Shown here: in pieces, positions 1 to 8,939 of the stretch
Position numbering within the stretch: position 1 is the stretch's first letter
Layout of the letters: each line of letters opens with the position of its first letter
Source of the DNA: Erysipelotrichaceae bacterium
GTDB taxonomy: Bacteria; Bacillota_I; Bacilli_A; Erysipelotrichales; Erysipelotrichaceae
Assembly (NCBI GenBank): GCA_017404205.1
Contig: JAFRCV010000002.1
Location: forward strand, 1 to 64,000
Reading direction: 5' to 3'
DNA: 64,000 nucleotides
The notes under the pieces: generated by a model
Database searches by the model: none
What the model was told of the DNA's origin: nothing
The model's input: only the letters and a program-made list of their open reading frames with translations
Made by a program: the position numbers and the translations under genes

Positions 1-180
1 AAAATAAAAAATTCTTATTAGCCATATTCTTTTACCATATTTTTATCTACCCCCATATATATAAAATACATATAAAAAGCATATATTTATAGTTTTCATG
101 GTAATTAAGACTATGTGTACTAATAAGTTTGGAAAGTAACACAATTTTACTACATTACTTATTTAATATAGTAGATTTGT

Positions 181-186
181 TATAAT
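181..186 (+). promoter_or_regulatory. -10 box of a probable leaderless promoter
   Basis: A perfect TATAAT lies 6 nt before the ATG at 193 and there is no Shine-Dalgarno in between, so transcription should begin at or next to the start codon. No good -35 is visible. The same spacing recurs at several other genes in the window. Confidence 0.55.
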
Positions 187-192
187 TAATTT

Positions 193-1353
193 ATGAGTAG
201 AGACAAAAAGAAAATATTAATTGTCAATGATGAGATGCTTGTAGGAGGAGTCGCAAGAGTTCTCAACAATATGCTGAAAGATTTAAGTGATTTAGATGTT
301 GATATAGATATATTAATACTTCATCCTCATGGAGAAATGTTGAAAGATATACCAGGTAATTATGATATTTTAAACTCTACACCTTTTTTTGAAATGTGTG
401 ATATTCCTGTAAATGATGCCATAACTAAACAAGGATTAAAAGTAGCTATTAAAAGAATATATTTCTTTTTGTTGATGAAAACTGGATTAATTCATTACTT
501 TATTAAAAGAGAAAGAAAGAAAATATTAAATAAAAAATATGATGTTGAAATAGCTTATAAAGAAGGTTTTTGTACAATATTTGTGGCTGATGGTGACAGT
601 AAGAAAAAAGTAAACTGGATTCATGTAGATTATGAAAAATCTAATTATTCTAAAAATCATATGTCTTTAGTAAAAGATGCTTTAAAGAAAATTGATGTAA
701 ATGTATCGCCATCTAAAGATGCCCTTGAGGCATATAAACGCGTCTTTAATATTGATGGAGATTTTAGAGTAATTAGTAATTTTATAGATGAAGATTTAAT
801 TAAAGAGAAAATTAAAGAGGAATACCATTACCCAACTCATGATTTTAATATTGTAACTGTTGGCAGACTACATTACCAAAAAGCGAATTTAAGAATGATG
901 GAAGTATGTAGGAGGCTCAATGCTGATAATTTGAAATATGATTTCTACATAGTTGGCGATGGTGAAGAAAGAAAAGAAGTAGAAGCTAAAATAAAGGAAT
1001 ATGAATTAAACAATGTTCACTTAATTGGCTATGATTCTAACCCATATAAATATATAAAAAATGCTGATATGTTTTTACTTCCAAGTAAATATGAAGGTGT
1101 GCCAACTGTTGTTTATGAAGCGTTGTCTATTGGCTATATTCCTATTGTTTCAACTAAAGTATCAGGCATAACTGAACAACTTGGGAACAATGAATATGGA
1201 ATTATAATCAATAATAGTGAAGATGCAATATATGAAAAACTAAAAGAGATTTTAAATAATCATTCAATTTTAGATGTTTATAAAACTAAGAAAAAAGAAT
1301 TAACTAATAATAAAATAGCTAAAAAAGAAATGATCAAATTATTTGAAGATTAA
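193..1353 (+). CDS. glycosyltransferase family 4 (GT-B fold)
   Basis: A 386-residue cytoplasmic glycosyltransferase that would move a sugar from a nucleotide-sugar donor to a surface polysaccharide or lipid acceptor. The N-terminal half has the acceptor-side glycine turn (EMLVGGVARVLNN, about residues 16-28). The C-terminal Rossmann half has VTVGRLHYQK, VGDGEERK and the donor-binding segment PSKYEGVPTVVYEA with the EX7E-type glutamates. No membrane segment is visible. The start follows TATAAT by 6 nt without an SD, so the mRNA is probably leaderless. The fold is clear; donor and acceptor cannot be read from sequence. Confidence 0.85.
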   Translation: MSRDKKKILIVNDEMLVGGVARVLNNMLKDLSDLDVDIDILILHPHGEMLKDIPGNYDILNSTPFFEMCDIPVNDAITKQGLKVAIKRIYFFLLMKTGLIHYFIKRERKKILNKKYDVEIAYKEGFCTIFVADGDSKKKVNWIHVDYEKSNYSKNHMSLVKDALKKIDVNVSPSKDALEAYKRVFNIDGDFRVISNFIDEDLIKEKIKEEYHYPTHDFNIVTVGRLHYQKANLRMMEVCRRLNADNLKYDFYIVGDGEERKEVEAKIKEYELNNVHLIGYDSNPYKYIKNADMFLLPSKYEGVPTVVYEALSIGYIPIVSTKVSGITEQLGNNEYGIIINNSEDAIYEKLKEILNNHSILDVYKTKKKELTNNKIAKKEMIKLFED

Positions 1354-1385
1354 AAAATAGAACCGTTATTCAGTTCTATTTTTTC
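1353..1385. terminator. bidirectional intrinsic terminator
   Basis: The stem AAAAATAGAAC / GTTCTATTTTT is followed by T-runs on both strands. It separates the convergent glycosyltransferase and small membrane protein genes. Confidence 0.75.
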
Positions 1386-1574
1386 TCATTTTTCTTTTAA
1401 GAAAAGCATACCACCGGTCAATAAACCAACGACAATTGGCAAAATCAGTTCATCACCAACTTCAAAAGTATATGGTTTACCTGTAACAAAGTTAAAAATA
1501 AAATCAAAAATGTTCCAAAAAACAAGAACAAACAATACAAATAATACTAATGCCAGATATTTATTTTTAATCAT
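1386..1574 (-). CDS. small two-helix membrane protein
   Basis: A 62-residue protein beginning MIKNKYLALV with two hydrophobic segments (LALVLFVLFVLVFW and LPIVVGLLTGGMLF) and a short charged tail. The reading frame is open further upstream, but the ATG at 1574 directly follows the TAA of the cyclophilin gene (1576-1578), so translational coupling makes it the better start. The stop is TGA. It is probably co-transcribed with the cyclophilin. No family recognised; function unknown. Confidence 0.55.
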   Translation of the reverse strand: MIKNKYLALVLFVLFVLVFWNIFDFIFNFVTGKPYTFEVGDELILPIVVGLLTGGMLFLKEK

Positions 1575-1575
1575 T

Positions 1576-2058
1576 TTATAATATCTCAATCTTTTCAATT
1601 CTTTGTTCAACTAATGGTTTATCATAAGGATCAGTTTCTGTTTCTGCTATTTCATCGATCACATCTAATCCATCAGTTATTTTTCCAAATGCAGCATAAC
1701 TGCCATCTAAATGAGGAGCAGCTTTATGCATAATAAAAAATTGACTACTTGCACTATTTGGGTCCATTGATCTAGCCATTGAAATAACACCTCTACTATG
1801 TTTTAAGTTATTTCTAAATCCATTATTTAAAAATTCACCATAAATAGTTTCTTTGCTACCACCCATTCCATTTCCAAGTGGATCACCACCTTGTATCATG
1901 AAGTTTTTAATAACACGGTGAAAAATTAATCCATCATAAAAATGTTCACTAACTAATTTAATAAAATTCCTAACTGTTTTTGGTGCAACTTCAGGATATA
2001 GATCTCCTTCCATTGTTTTCCCATTTGCCATTGTGATTTTGAATCTAATTGTTTCCAT
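1576..2058 (-). CDS. peptidyl-prolyl cis-trans isomerase, cyclophilin type
   Basis: A 160-residue single-domain cyclophilin that catalyses proline cis/trans isomerisation during protein folding. Typical motifs are present: APKTVRNFIKL, YDGLIFHRVIKNFMIQGGDP (catalytic Arg in FHRV, substrate groove FMIQGGD), SRGVISMAR and SASSQFFI. No signal peptide is seen, so it should be cytoplasmic. It sits 9 nt downstream of the aldo/keto reductase gene on the same strand, so they probably form one operon with the flavodoxin upstream. Confidence 0.92.
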   Translation of the reverse strand: METIRFKITMANGKTMEGDLYPEVAPKTVRNFIKLVSEHFYDGLIFHRVIKNFMIQGGDPLGNGMGGSKETIYGEFLNNGFRNNLKHSRGVISMARSMDPNSASSQFFIMHKAAPHLDGSYAAFGKITDGLDVIDEIAETETDPYDKPLVEQRIEKIEIL

Positions 2059-2067
2059 AAGTCTCCT

Positions 2068-3204
2068 TTAATTATCAAATACATTGCTTACTTTTTCTAA
2101 TAATTCTCTTATTTGTAAATGTTGTGGACAAACACTTTCACACATTCCACATTTAATACAATCTGATGCTTTGCCAAAATCATTTGCGGTTAATACATTT
2201 TCATAATAGAAGCCTGTATTCCAATTGTGGAAAGCTTCATGGGCATTAAGCGCTGAAAATAAATCTGGAATACGAATATTCATTGGACAAGTATTTTCTT
2301 CAACACAATAATGACATGCCGTACAAGGAATAAGATTTAAATTATTAAATATTCCTACTACTTTAGCGATAGCATTTAATTCATCATTACTTAATTCTTT
2401 AAAATCTTTCATGGTAGAAATATTATCTTGCATTTGTTCCATTGTGTTCATTCCTGAAATAACCATCGCAATGTTTGGATGACTTGCTGCAAATCTTAAC
2501 GCATAACTAGCGTTTGTTCCACCATTTAATTCTCTTAAAATATCATCAGCTTCTTTTGGAAGATTAACTAAACTTCCTCCTTTTACTGGCTCCATAACGA
2601 TTACTGGCTTGCCATGTTTTTCGCATACTTCATATACTTTTTTGCTTTCTACTGAGGCATCTAACCAATCAATATAATTCAATTGTATTTGAACTATTTC
2701 GATTTCTGGATGTTCATTTAAAATCATATCTAATACTTCAGCTTTATCATGGAAAGAAATGCCTAAATGTTTAATTAATCCTTGTTTCTTAAATTCGCTA
2801 CATATTTCATATGCCTTATGTTTAGTAAATTTCTTATAATTATTTCTATCTTGAGCGTGCATTAAATAAAAATCAAAATATTCAACACCACACCATTCAA
2901 GTTGTTGTTTAAAAAATGTTTTGATATCTTCTTCACTATTAAAATATGGATCAGTTAGTTTATTTGTTAATAAAAATTTACTACGATCATATCTTTTTGT
3001 AATACAATCTCTAATAGCTGTTTCTGATTTGCCTCTTAAATAGCCATGTGCTGTATCAAAATAATTAAATCCTGCACCGATATATTCATCAACCATTTTA
3101 CTGAATATATCATAATCAACGTTTCCGTCTTCTTTTAATGTAAGACGCATACATCCAAACCCAAAATTACCATTAATTTCTTCAAAAAACTTGTTTTTAA
3201 TCAT
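2068..3204 (-). CDS. aldo/keto reductase with C-terminal 4Fe-4S domain
   Basis: A 378-residue protein of the Fe-S aldo/keto reductase branch. The N-terminal TIM barrel has GFGCMRL, YFDTAHGYLRGKSE (catalytic Tyr region) and YLMHAQD. After about residue 285 come cysteine clusters, CTACHYCVEENTCP and CIKCGMCESVCP, the latter a bacterial 4Fe-4S ferredoxin motif. The cluster suggests ferredoxin or flavodoxin as electron partner instead of, or alongside, NAD(P)H, fitting the flavodoxin gene 7 nt upstream. The substrate is unknown. Confidence 0.9.
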   Translation of the reverse strand: MIKNKFFEEINGNFGFGCMRLTLKEDGNVDYDIFSKMVDEYIGAGFNYFDTAHGYLRGKSETAIRDCITKRYDRSKFLLTNKLTDPYFNSEEDIKTFFKQQLEWCGVEYFDFYLMHAQDRNNYKKFTKHKAYEICSEFKKQGLIKHLGISFHDKAEVLDMILNEHPEIEIVQIQLNYIDWLDASVESKKVYEVCEKHGKPVIVMEPVKGGSLVNLPKEADDILRELNGGTNASYALRFAASHPNIAMVISGMNTMEQMQDNISTMKDFKELSNDELNAIAKVVGIFNNLNLIPCTACHYCVEENTCPMNIRIPDLFSALNAHEAFHNWNTGFYYENVLTANDFGKASDCIKCGMCESVCPQHLQIRELLEKVSNVFDN

Positions 3205-3211
3205 ATCGTCC

Positions 3212-3730
3212 TCACTTTAAATTATTAATAGTCCACCTAGTAATTACATCTTTTGATTGTTTAACAGATGAACCTTTTATAGCTAAACCTTCTTTAATAG
3301 TTGCCCCTTCACAATTTTTCTTTAAATCTTCAACTGAATTAGCTAAACCACTTCCTTCATGGCTCATGATAGGAAATATATTTTTATTTGTGAAATTTAG
3401 TTTTTCTAATTGTGAGAAAATTGCATAAGGATATGTTCCCCACCAACAAGGTCCTGCAACAATAATATTCTCATACTTGTCAATTGAATCCAAATATTCT
3501 TTTAATTTAGGTCTTTCATTGTTGCTTATATCTTCTTTCGCTTCTTTAATGCAGGTCATGTAGTCTTTAGAATATTCTTTAACTGTTTTTATTTCAAATA
3601 AATCACAATCTATAGTATTTTTAATATATTCTACTATTACTTCTACATTTCCTTTTTCAAGATCTTTTATGGAACCATCAACATAATTTTGTCCCCTTCT
3701 TGAATAATAGATTATTAAATTCTTAGACAT
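3212..3730 (-). CDS. flavodoxin family protein
   Basis: A 172-residue FMN-binding fold: the phosphate loop region IIYYSRRGQNY at residues 6-16 and later IVAGPCWWGTYPYAI, which is the usual isoalloxazine-flanking loop of flavodoxin_4-type proteins. It likely carries electrons for the adjacent Fe-S aldo/keto reductase. First gene of a probable three- or four-gene operon on the minus strand. Confidence 0.85.
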   Translation of the reverse strand: MSKNLIIYYSRRGQNYVDGSIKDLEKGNVEVIVEYIKNTIDCDLFEIKTVKEYSKDYMTCIKEAKEDISNNERPKLKEYLDSIDKYENIIVAGPCWWGTYPYAIFSQLEKLNFTNKNIFPIMSHEGSGLANSVEDLKKNCEGATIKEGLAIKGSSVKQSKDVITRWTINNLK

Positions 3731-3823
3731 AATTACCCCTTTTATATTTTATAATATCCAACTGGTTATTTGAAAAAGTGACATTTATAAACTAAAATAA
3801 TTTTAATAGATGGAGGCTAAGAA

Positions 3824-4171
3824 ATGGAAGAAAACAAAACTACTGAAGCTGGTAAAGATACTTTACAAGAAGCAAAGAAAACTGTTCAAGAATTTAATTC
3901 ATTTAATGACAAATTATTTGGTAATACTGAAAAGAAAATCACTTTAGTCGCAAGAATTCTATTTTGGGTAGGATCAATTGCGTCTATCATTTGTGCATTT
4001 GCTTTTGGCATTGTTTCTTATGGAAGTGGATATTATAGAGAGACTGTATTTATTGGAGCTATCTTTTGGCCATTCTTATTGGGTGGACCAATTGTATTCT
4101 ATGTATCTTCTTTAATGATGCATGGCTTTGCTAAAGTAATTGAAAAGTTAGATATTATTTCTAAAAAATAA
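3824..4171 (+). CDS. small membrane protein of unknown function
   Basis: A 115-residue protein with a polar N-terminus (about 45 residues rich in Glu, Lys and Thr) and two long hydrophobic segments near residues 48-68 and 77-98. A good Shine-Dalgarno (GGAGG) sits about 9 nt before the ATG. The arrangement resembles small DUF4282-type membrane proteins, but similarity is too weak to assign. It is transcribed alone between divergent and convergent neighbours. Confidence 0.7.
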   Translation: MEENKTTEAGKDTLQEAKKTVQEFNSFNDKLFGNTEKKITLVARILFWVGSIASIICAFAFGIVSYGSGYYRETVFIGAIFWPFLLGGPIVFYVSSLMMHGFAKVIEKLDIISKK

Positions 4172-4196
4172 AACGAATCTCTGATTCGTTTTTTTA
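4171..4196. terminator. bidirectional intrinsic terminator
   Basis: AACGAATC-tct-GATTCGTT with T/A runs on both sides, shared by the convergent genes at 3824-4171 and 4194-4748. Confidence 0.8.
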
Positions 4197-4748
4197 ATAG
4201 TCTAGCAAACGACCATAATCATTCCATTCGCCAAACATTTTTCCTTTTTTGGTTTCTTCTATAAGATGTATCAACATCTTTTCATATGCTTCTTTATTTT
4301 TATTTTTGTAAAATGCTAAATTATATAATCTTATCCTCTGATAAAGTTCAGGGAATTTTTTAAATTGTGTAAAGATTCTTGCCTTCTTTAATTCAGCTTC
4401 TATTTCTTTATCTATCTTGGAATTTTTGTCCATATTTGGAAGAAGTTTTCTTCCTGCATCTTCCATTAAGCCAAGCTTTTCTAATCTTCTTACACGTTCT
4501 TTGTTTAATTCGCTCCATATACTATTTTTTCTTCTTGGAGAAAAACGTTGCATAGTTCTTCCATTGATATGAACATAAGAACTATCAATCCAACCAGAAC
4601 AAAGTGCTTCTTCTACTGCATCAATGTAGTAAAAAGTTTTGTCATCTTTCGGCTTTCCTCTTTTGAATTCTTTCTCATTGTCATGATGATTATTTAACCA
4701 CTCACGAAATTCTTTTCGATTTTTTACCTTTAAAATGTTTTCTCTCAT
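4194..4748 (-). CDS. YdeI/OmpD-associated family protein
   Basis: A 184-residue protein with the hallmarks of the YdeI/OmpD-associated family: REWLNNHHD near the N-terminus, then YYIDAVEEALCSGWIDS, RFSPRRKNSIWSELNKERV and LEKLGLMEDAG. The family is linked to bacteriocin and antimicrobial-peptide protection, but its biochemical activity is not established. It lies 14 nt after the glutaredoxin-like gene and probably shares its transcript; no clear SD is seen. Confidence 0.8.
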   Translation of the reverse strand: MRENILKVKNRKEFREWLNNHHDNEKEFKRGKPKDDKTFYYIDAVEEALCSGWIDSSYVHINGRTMQRFSPRRKNSIWSELNKERVRRLEKLGLMEDAGRKLLPNMDKNSKIDKEIEAELKKARIFTQFKKFPELYQRIRLYNLAFYKNKNKEAYEKMLIHLIEETKKGKMFGEWNDYGRLLDY

Positions 4749-4762
4749 TTATTGAGTTTGCA

Positions 4763-5074
4763 TTAACAACCTTTTCTACCGCTTCTATGATCTTCTATTG
4801 AACATGCATCTGCTGTTCCATATTCAATTAGTCCTGCATCTTTTGGATCAATTGAAACTCTACCATCTTCGAATACAAAAGCCGGTATTCCAACATCACC
4901 AATTTTTTTACAATTATCAAAAATAGGACTTTTATCTCTCAATCTAGTAAAAGCACTCATATTCCTAATGTTTTCACCAATATTTATATATTCAAATTCA
5001 TCTTCGCGTCCTTTAATTTGTTCATAAATATAATCGCAATAAGGACATGTTGGCATTCCATAAATTTTAATCAT
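4763..5074 (-). CDS. glutaredoxin-like thiol oxidoreductase
   Basis: A 103-residue thioredoxin-fold protein starting MIKIYGMPTCPYC, with a CPYC active site directly after the first beta strand and a cis-proline loop (VGIPAFVF). The tail has extra cysteines (DACSIEDHRSGRKGC). The open frame extends 17 codons upstream, but the ATG at 5074 has an AGGAAG Shine-Dalgarno and overlaps the end of the upstream small gene (ATGATTAA), so it is the preferred start. It likely reduces disulfides or glutathione-like mixed disulfides in the cytoplasm. Confidence 0.8.
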   Translation of the reverse strand: MIKIYGMPTCPYCDYIYEQIKGREDEFEYINIGENIRNMSAFTRLRDKSPIFDNCKKIGDVGIPAFVFEDGRVSIDPKDAGLIEYGTADACSIEDHRSGRKGC

Positions 5075-5246
5075 TTTTTTCTTCCTGTTCTTTCTTTTCT
5101 TCAGTTTCCTCTTCGCTATCTCCATTAAACATTAATCCAAAACATATTCCTAAAGATAAGCCAATTGGTAACCATAAACCAATGTTATTTGTGGCAACAC
5201 CAATAGCTACGCCTAAAGACATTCCAATACACATTCCTATTATCAT
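5067..5246 (-). CDS. 59-residue glycine-rich membrane protein
   Basis: A short gene whose frame runs from the ATG at 5246 to the TAA at 5067-5069. The product has two glycine-zipper hydrophobic stretches (IGMCIGMSLGVAIGVA and WLPIGLSLGICFGLMF) followed by an acidic/lysine tail. Its stop overlaps the start of the glutaredoxin-like gene by the ATGATTAA arrangement, which argues that it is translated. It may be a small membrane partner of the thiol oxidoreductase. Function unknown. Confidence 0.65.
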   Translation of the reverse strand: MIIGMCIGMSLGVAIGVATNNIGLWLPIGLSLGICFGLMFNGDSEEETEEKKEQEEKND

Positions 5247-5322
5247 AATCTATCGCCATTAATATTAATCATATCTATTTTAACAATTTTCGTTTCTATA
5301 TTTTTTTAATATGTTTAAGACA

Positions 5323-5946
5323 TCATGGGTTACATGTTCCACAAGGTTTATATCCTAATTTAATAATTTCTTCTCGATTAAGATTGCTTATTTCTTTATT
5401 CTTTTCAGCCATATCACTTACACCTTGACACCATGAATAATGAAATCTTTTTGATTTGATATTTAAGACATATATTTCTTTATTATCATCATTTTTTACT
5501 GATTCAACTTTCTTGTTTTCAATAGATATAGATTGAGAATTTGAAGAACTTACCTTCTTATTCTTTTCTGTTGATATTTCAATGCTGTTACCATCACTAG
5601 AAATAATTATATCTCCATTAATATCTGTTCTATATGTTTTAACATTATATTCACTTAATCTTAAAAGGACATCAATAGATGGATAATCATAATTGTTTTC
5701 TTTTCCCACAGAGATAATAGCATAATCAGGTGGCACTTTTTTAAGAATGCTTCGCTTGTTGAATATTTTGAACCATGGTGAGCTATTTTTAATAAATCAC
5801 TTTAATATCTGCATTACTTGCCCAACATCAATAATCGTAATCTGAAATGGATATGAATTTATTTTGTCGCTAGATTCTATAGCATTATCTTGAATAACTG
5901 AATCGACATTTTTATTGTCACTACAAGCAAGCAATAATAAAAACAT
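5323..5946 (-). pseudogene. metallo-beta-lactamase-fold lipoprotein, internally deleted
   Basis: Remains of a ComEC-like secreted MBL-fold hydrolase. The 5' part starts at 5946 with a lipoprotein signal (LLLLACS) and reaches the first strand motif ITIIDVGQ. It then jumps, out of frame, into IAHHGSKYSTSEAFLKK and PPDYAIISVGKENNYDYPS. The whole metal-binding core (the HxHxDH region) is missing around 5800-5815. The C-terminal tail, with CQG and CGTC pairs about 27 residues apart, resembles the Ada-type zinc-binding tail of related proteins. The surviving 137-residue reading frame at 5323-5736 is only the C-terminal end and should not be active. Confidence 0.75.
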
Positions 5947-6076
5947 TATTATAATGGTAAGAAAATATTAATTTTTGGTGTACTTTTTCTCTTTGCCATG
6001 TTTAATGAATATAATGATATTATATTTTATAATTCTTGTTTTCAAATATTAAAATTAAACGGTCATAACAGCATAT
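5947..6076. other. AT-rich intergenic stretch
   Basis: No gene, hairpin or recognisable promoter seen between the dead lipoprotein gene and the LuxR-type regulator gene. Confidence 0.4.
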
Positions 6077-7408
6077 CTACATCTTGTTCAATGCATTAAC
6101 GACATCAATTCTTGATTTAGAATTTGTTTTCTTCAACAAATTAGATATGTGAAAACGAACGGTGTTATTGCTGATAAACAATTTAGAGGAGATTTCTAAA
6201 TCAGATAATCCTTGAACCAATAATTCTAAGATTTCTTTTTCTCTATTAGTTAATTCATATTTCTCACAAAATAATGCCATCCTTTTTGTTTCAGAAAATG
6301 ATGTGCCAACATATTTCTCGTTTTGTGTTTTTACAAAAACAAACAATAAAGGAATAAAACATATAGCTGAAAATATTAATTGGACAATATTAGAAATATT
6401 TAATTTCATTAATACTATCGTAATTATTGCCTCACTTAATCTAGAAACCAATAATCCTAATGATGAGAACAACAAATAATCATTTTCTTTTTTATATAAC
6501 TTACCAAAAGAAAGCACATAATAAATAGTTATAAATCCTCTAAAAATGTAACTTAGAGAAAGTGTAATTGTATCTGTCATTCCTTGATTGAACAAAGATG
6601 TCGCAATTAACGGATATGTCAATGATGCAACAACACATGTTTCTCCCATAAATGAGTTTTTATCCATTATTAATCCAGCTATTATTAAGCCTATTGAATA
6701 AAATGCTCTAATCAAGTACCAGTTAATTCCCTGAGCTTGAGGTAAAGAATAATATAACCCAGATCCTATACAAGATATTGTGGTCATTAATATGATAATC
6801 AATACAAGATTTTTTGTTGAAGAAGGCATTTGTGTTTTTGTGTTTTTTCTACTTTTATATTTGATGTTTTCAGAATTTAAAACAAAATAAATGATTAAGG
6901 CGATGATTAAAAAATACAACGCAATACTCTTTGAAGAAGTGATATATTCGCCATTATCAATTAAAGAAAGAAGGTATGTACCAATACTCCCAAGCGCATA
7001 TGACAAGCCAAAAAATAAACCCATTTTTTCTTCTGGACATTTTTCTGTAAAAAGTGTCAAGTAGAAAGCTGAATTAATTCCAATTGATAAATTGAATAGA
7101 TATCCAAAAATTTGTAAAATAATCGGATTTCTAGTAATTAAAATAATACTCATAAAAATACTGCCGATTATTAGTGAATAAACAAAGAAATGATTATTGC
7201 TAAATAACAAATATCTTTTTTTAAATCCATAAATATAAATAGCTATTCCTAAAGCTTGTAAAATGTAGTTATAAACCGAAGTGATGATATCGATTGTCAC
7301 ATCATCATAAAAAGTCATCAATCGATAATATTGAGCCATATATACTGATCCTGTGTAGAAAAAGCATAAAGCAACTACAGCTGATACAAAGAAAATATTC
7401 TTTTTCAT
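6077..7408 (-). CDS. membrane-bound LuxR-family transcriptional regulator
   Basis: A 443-residue protein: about twelve hydrophobic segments over residues 1-350, arranged like an MFS transporter, followed by a cytoplasmic LuxR/GerE helix-turn-helix (LTNREKEILELLVQGLSDLEISSKLF and NNTVRFHISNLLKKTNSKSR). Such fusions are common in anaerobic gut Actinobacteria and Firmicutes and probably sense a small molecule at the membrane. The frame is open 16 codons further, but the ATG at 7408 lies 12-13 nt after a TATACT -10 box, so it is preferred. It diverges from the broken surface-protein gene at 7561, its likely former target. Confidence 0.8.
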   Translation of the reverse strand: MKKNIFFVSAVVALCFFYTGSVYMAQYYRLMTFYDDVTIDIITSVYNYILQALGIAIYIYGFKKRYLLFSNNHFFVYSLIIGSIFMSIILITRNPIILQIFGYLFNLSIGINSAFYLTLFTEKCPEEKMGLFFGLSYALGSIGTYLLSLIDNGEYITSSKSIALYFLIIALIIYFVLNSENIKYKSRKNTKTQMPSSTKNLVLIIILMTTISCIGSGLYYSLPQAQGINWYLIRAFYSIGLIIAGLIMDKNSFMGETCVVASLTYPLIATSLFNQGMTDTITLSLSYIFRGFITIYYVLSFGKLYKKENDYLLFSSLGLLVSRLSEAIITIVLMKLNISNIVQLIFSAICFIPLLFVFVKTQNEKYVGTSFSETKRMALFCEKYELTNREKEILELLVQGLSDLEISSKLFISNNTVRFHISNLLKKTNSKSRIDVVNALNKM

Positions 7409-7560
7409 ATTTCTTAATTTAAGTATATACAAAAATAAATAACAATTATTATACAAACACTAAATAATAGGTTACCTACCAATAATCAAACAGCAGCATG
7501 TTTTTTAAGCTTTGAACTAAAATTATAGAAGTGTTTTTTCTTATGGAAAGAATATAATTT

Positions 7561-8126
7561 ATGAAAATCAAAAGTAAAAGAATAATATCAATGATGTTTG
7601 CGATTTTATTGATAATAATGAATTTTAAAGCTGTTCCAATAACGGCATTGAATGATTTTAATATCAATATAAATTTTGCGAGTGACTATAGTAGCGAACA
7701 AGGCTATGTTGAATATAAAATTGATGAAGGAGATTGGATTGTCGTTTCTAATAATTCATAAATTCCAGTAAGCGAAGAAATAAGTAGTCTTAAATTTAAA
7801 GTTATCGCTAATTCTAATTATGAAGTGAATTTTGATAATGGGCCTTATTTATCTGATGGGGTTGGTGTTGCCTTTTATGCAGGAGATGCTGAAGAAAAAA
7901 GAGAATGTTTAATCAATGATGGTTATGAGGCAACCTTAACGCCAGGATTAACAAATGTGACTTTGAGCGATATTTCTTTTAGTGCTTTAAATGCAACAAC
8001 GGCATTTATAGTGTTCCAGATACAAGTGTTAAAGGTGAAACTCCTTTAAATACTTGCATCATAATTCTTTCTTCTTTCATATCAATTATGGCTATATTTA
8101 TCACCACACAAAAGAAGAGAGGCTAA
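7561..8126 (+). pseudogene. secreted, membrane-anchored surface protein (broken)
   Basis: The N-terminus is a signal peptide (KRIISMMFAILLIIMNF) followed by a beta-rich region. An in-frame TAA at 7759-7761 interrupts it, and the same frame continues with IPVSEEISSLKFKVIANS up to about residue 150. A frameshift near 8001-8006 then moves the end into another frame: VPDTSVKGETPLNTC, a hydrophobic segment and the tail TTQKKRG ending at 8126, i.e. a C-terminal membrane anchor. Two lesions make this a pseudogene. It stands opposite the LuxR-type regulator. Confidence 0.75.
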
Positions 8127-8150
8127 TTAATAAAATACATTATTTACTTA

Positions 8151-8176
8151 AAGCGTGAAATTAATCACGCTTTTTT
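8151..8176 (+). terminator. intrinsic terminator
   Basis: AAGCGTGA / TCACGCTT stem followed by TTTTTT. It ends the surface-protein pseudogene transcript. A related AAGCGTGAA hairpin occurs at 10231-10270. Confidence 0.75.
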
Positions 8177-8295
8177 ATTAATTGCGTATCTACTTTGTTA
8201 ATGACACAACAGTTGTGGATATATCATTTTTAAAAAAACGACTTTGATATATAGTCATTTCTTAAAATTTTTTAATTCTAAAGTTTCTTCCCAAA

Positions 8296-8574
8296 CTATC
8301 TTTTTATTCTATAAACTTCTTTACGATGCCCAACTGTTAAAACATATATTAATATCTTGTTGTCTTGAATATCACAAATCAATCTATAGTCACCAATTCT
8401 ATATCTCCATTCCTTGCTTCGATTGCCAGTTAAACCCTTGCCATGTATTCTTGGGTTATCACAGCCTTCTAAGTTTTTTCTAATCCAGCCAACAATCAAG
8501 GAAGCTGTAGGCTTATCTAATTTCTTTAAATCTTTTCTAGCCTCATTTGAAAAAACAACAGTGTATTTTTTCAT
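8296..8574 (-). CDS. RelE/ParE-superfamily toxin
   Basis: A 92-residue RelE-fold protein: VVFSNEARKDLKKLDKPTA, then GNRSKEWRYRIGDYRLICD with the conserved Arg/Tyr surface, and VLTVGHRKEVYR at the end. RelE toxins cut mRNA in the ribosomal A site; whether this one is RelE or ParE in activity cannot be settled. Its start overlaps the antitoxin stop by 4 nt, the normal layout for a type II toxin-antitoxin operon. The stop is TAG. Confidence 0.88.
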   Translation of the reverse strand: MKKYTVVFSNEARKDLKKLDKPTASLIVGWIRKNLEGCDNPRIHGKGLTGNRSKEWRYRIGDYRLICDIQDNKILIYVLTVGHRKEVYRIKR

Positions 8575-8789
8575 AAACCCAATTCCTTTTCTATTTCATC
8601 TAAGGAATATGTTTTAGGGTTCTTTTTAAAAGATTTGATTGCTTTATTATATGCGTCTAAGTCAATTTCATCTTCTATTTTTTCTATTACTGCTTGTCTA
8701 ATTAAGTCTGATATACTAACGTTATTGATTTTGGCATAATCTTTTATTAGTTTTGTATCTTCATCACTTAATCTTAATGATATCGTCAT
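8571..8789 (-). CDS. RelB/DinJ-like antitoxin
   Basis: A 72-residue antitoxin: N-terminal ribbon-helix-helix (MTISLRLSDEDTKLIKDYAK and NVSISDLIRQAV) that should bind the operator, and an acidic C-terminal segment (EKIEDEIDLDAYNKAIKS) that wraps the toxin. SD GGAGG is 10 nt before the ATG. Its promoter carries two GTATTAC repeats that overlap the -10 box. Confidence 0.88.
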   Translation of the reverse strand: MTISLRLSDEDTKLIKDYAKINNVSISDLIRQAVIEKIEDEIDLDAYNKAIKSFKKNPKTYSLDEIEKELGL

Positions 8790-8807
8790 ATAATAAAACC
8801 TCCATGT

Positions 8808-8844
8808 GTATTACATTGTATTACTCTTGGATGTTGATTGTCAA
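8808..8844 (-). promoter_or_regulatory. toxin-antitoxin promoter with operator repeats
   Basis: On the minus strand TTGACA (8839-8844) and TACAAT (8815-8820) are 18 nt apart. GTATTAC (plus-strand reading) occurs at 8808-8814 and again at 8818-8824, 10 bp apart, covering the -10. That spacing suits cooperative ribbon-helix-helix binding and conditional autoregulation. Confidence 0.65.
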
Positions 8845-8939
8845 TGGTGGAGCTAAGGAGGATTCAGAGGAACCCTTAATCATAGGATATCGTTATATTA
8901 TTAATATTGTTCTTTAATGATAAATGATTCCTTATCTTT

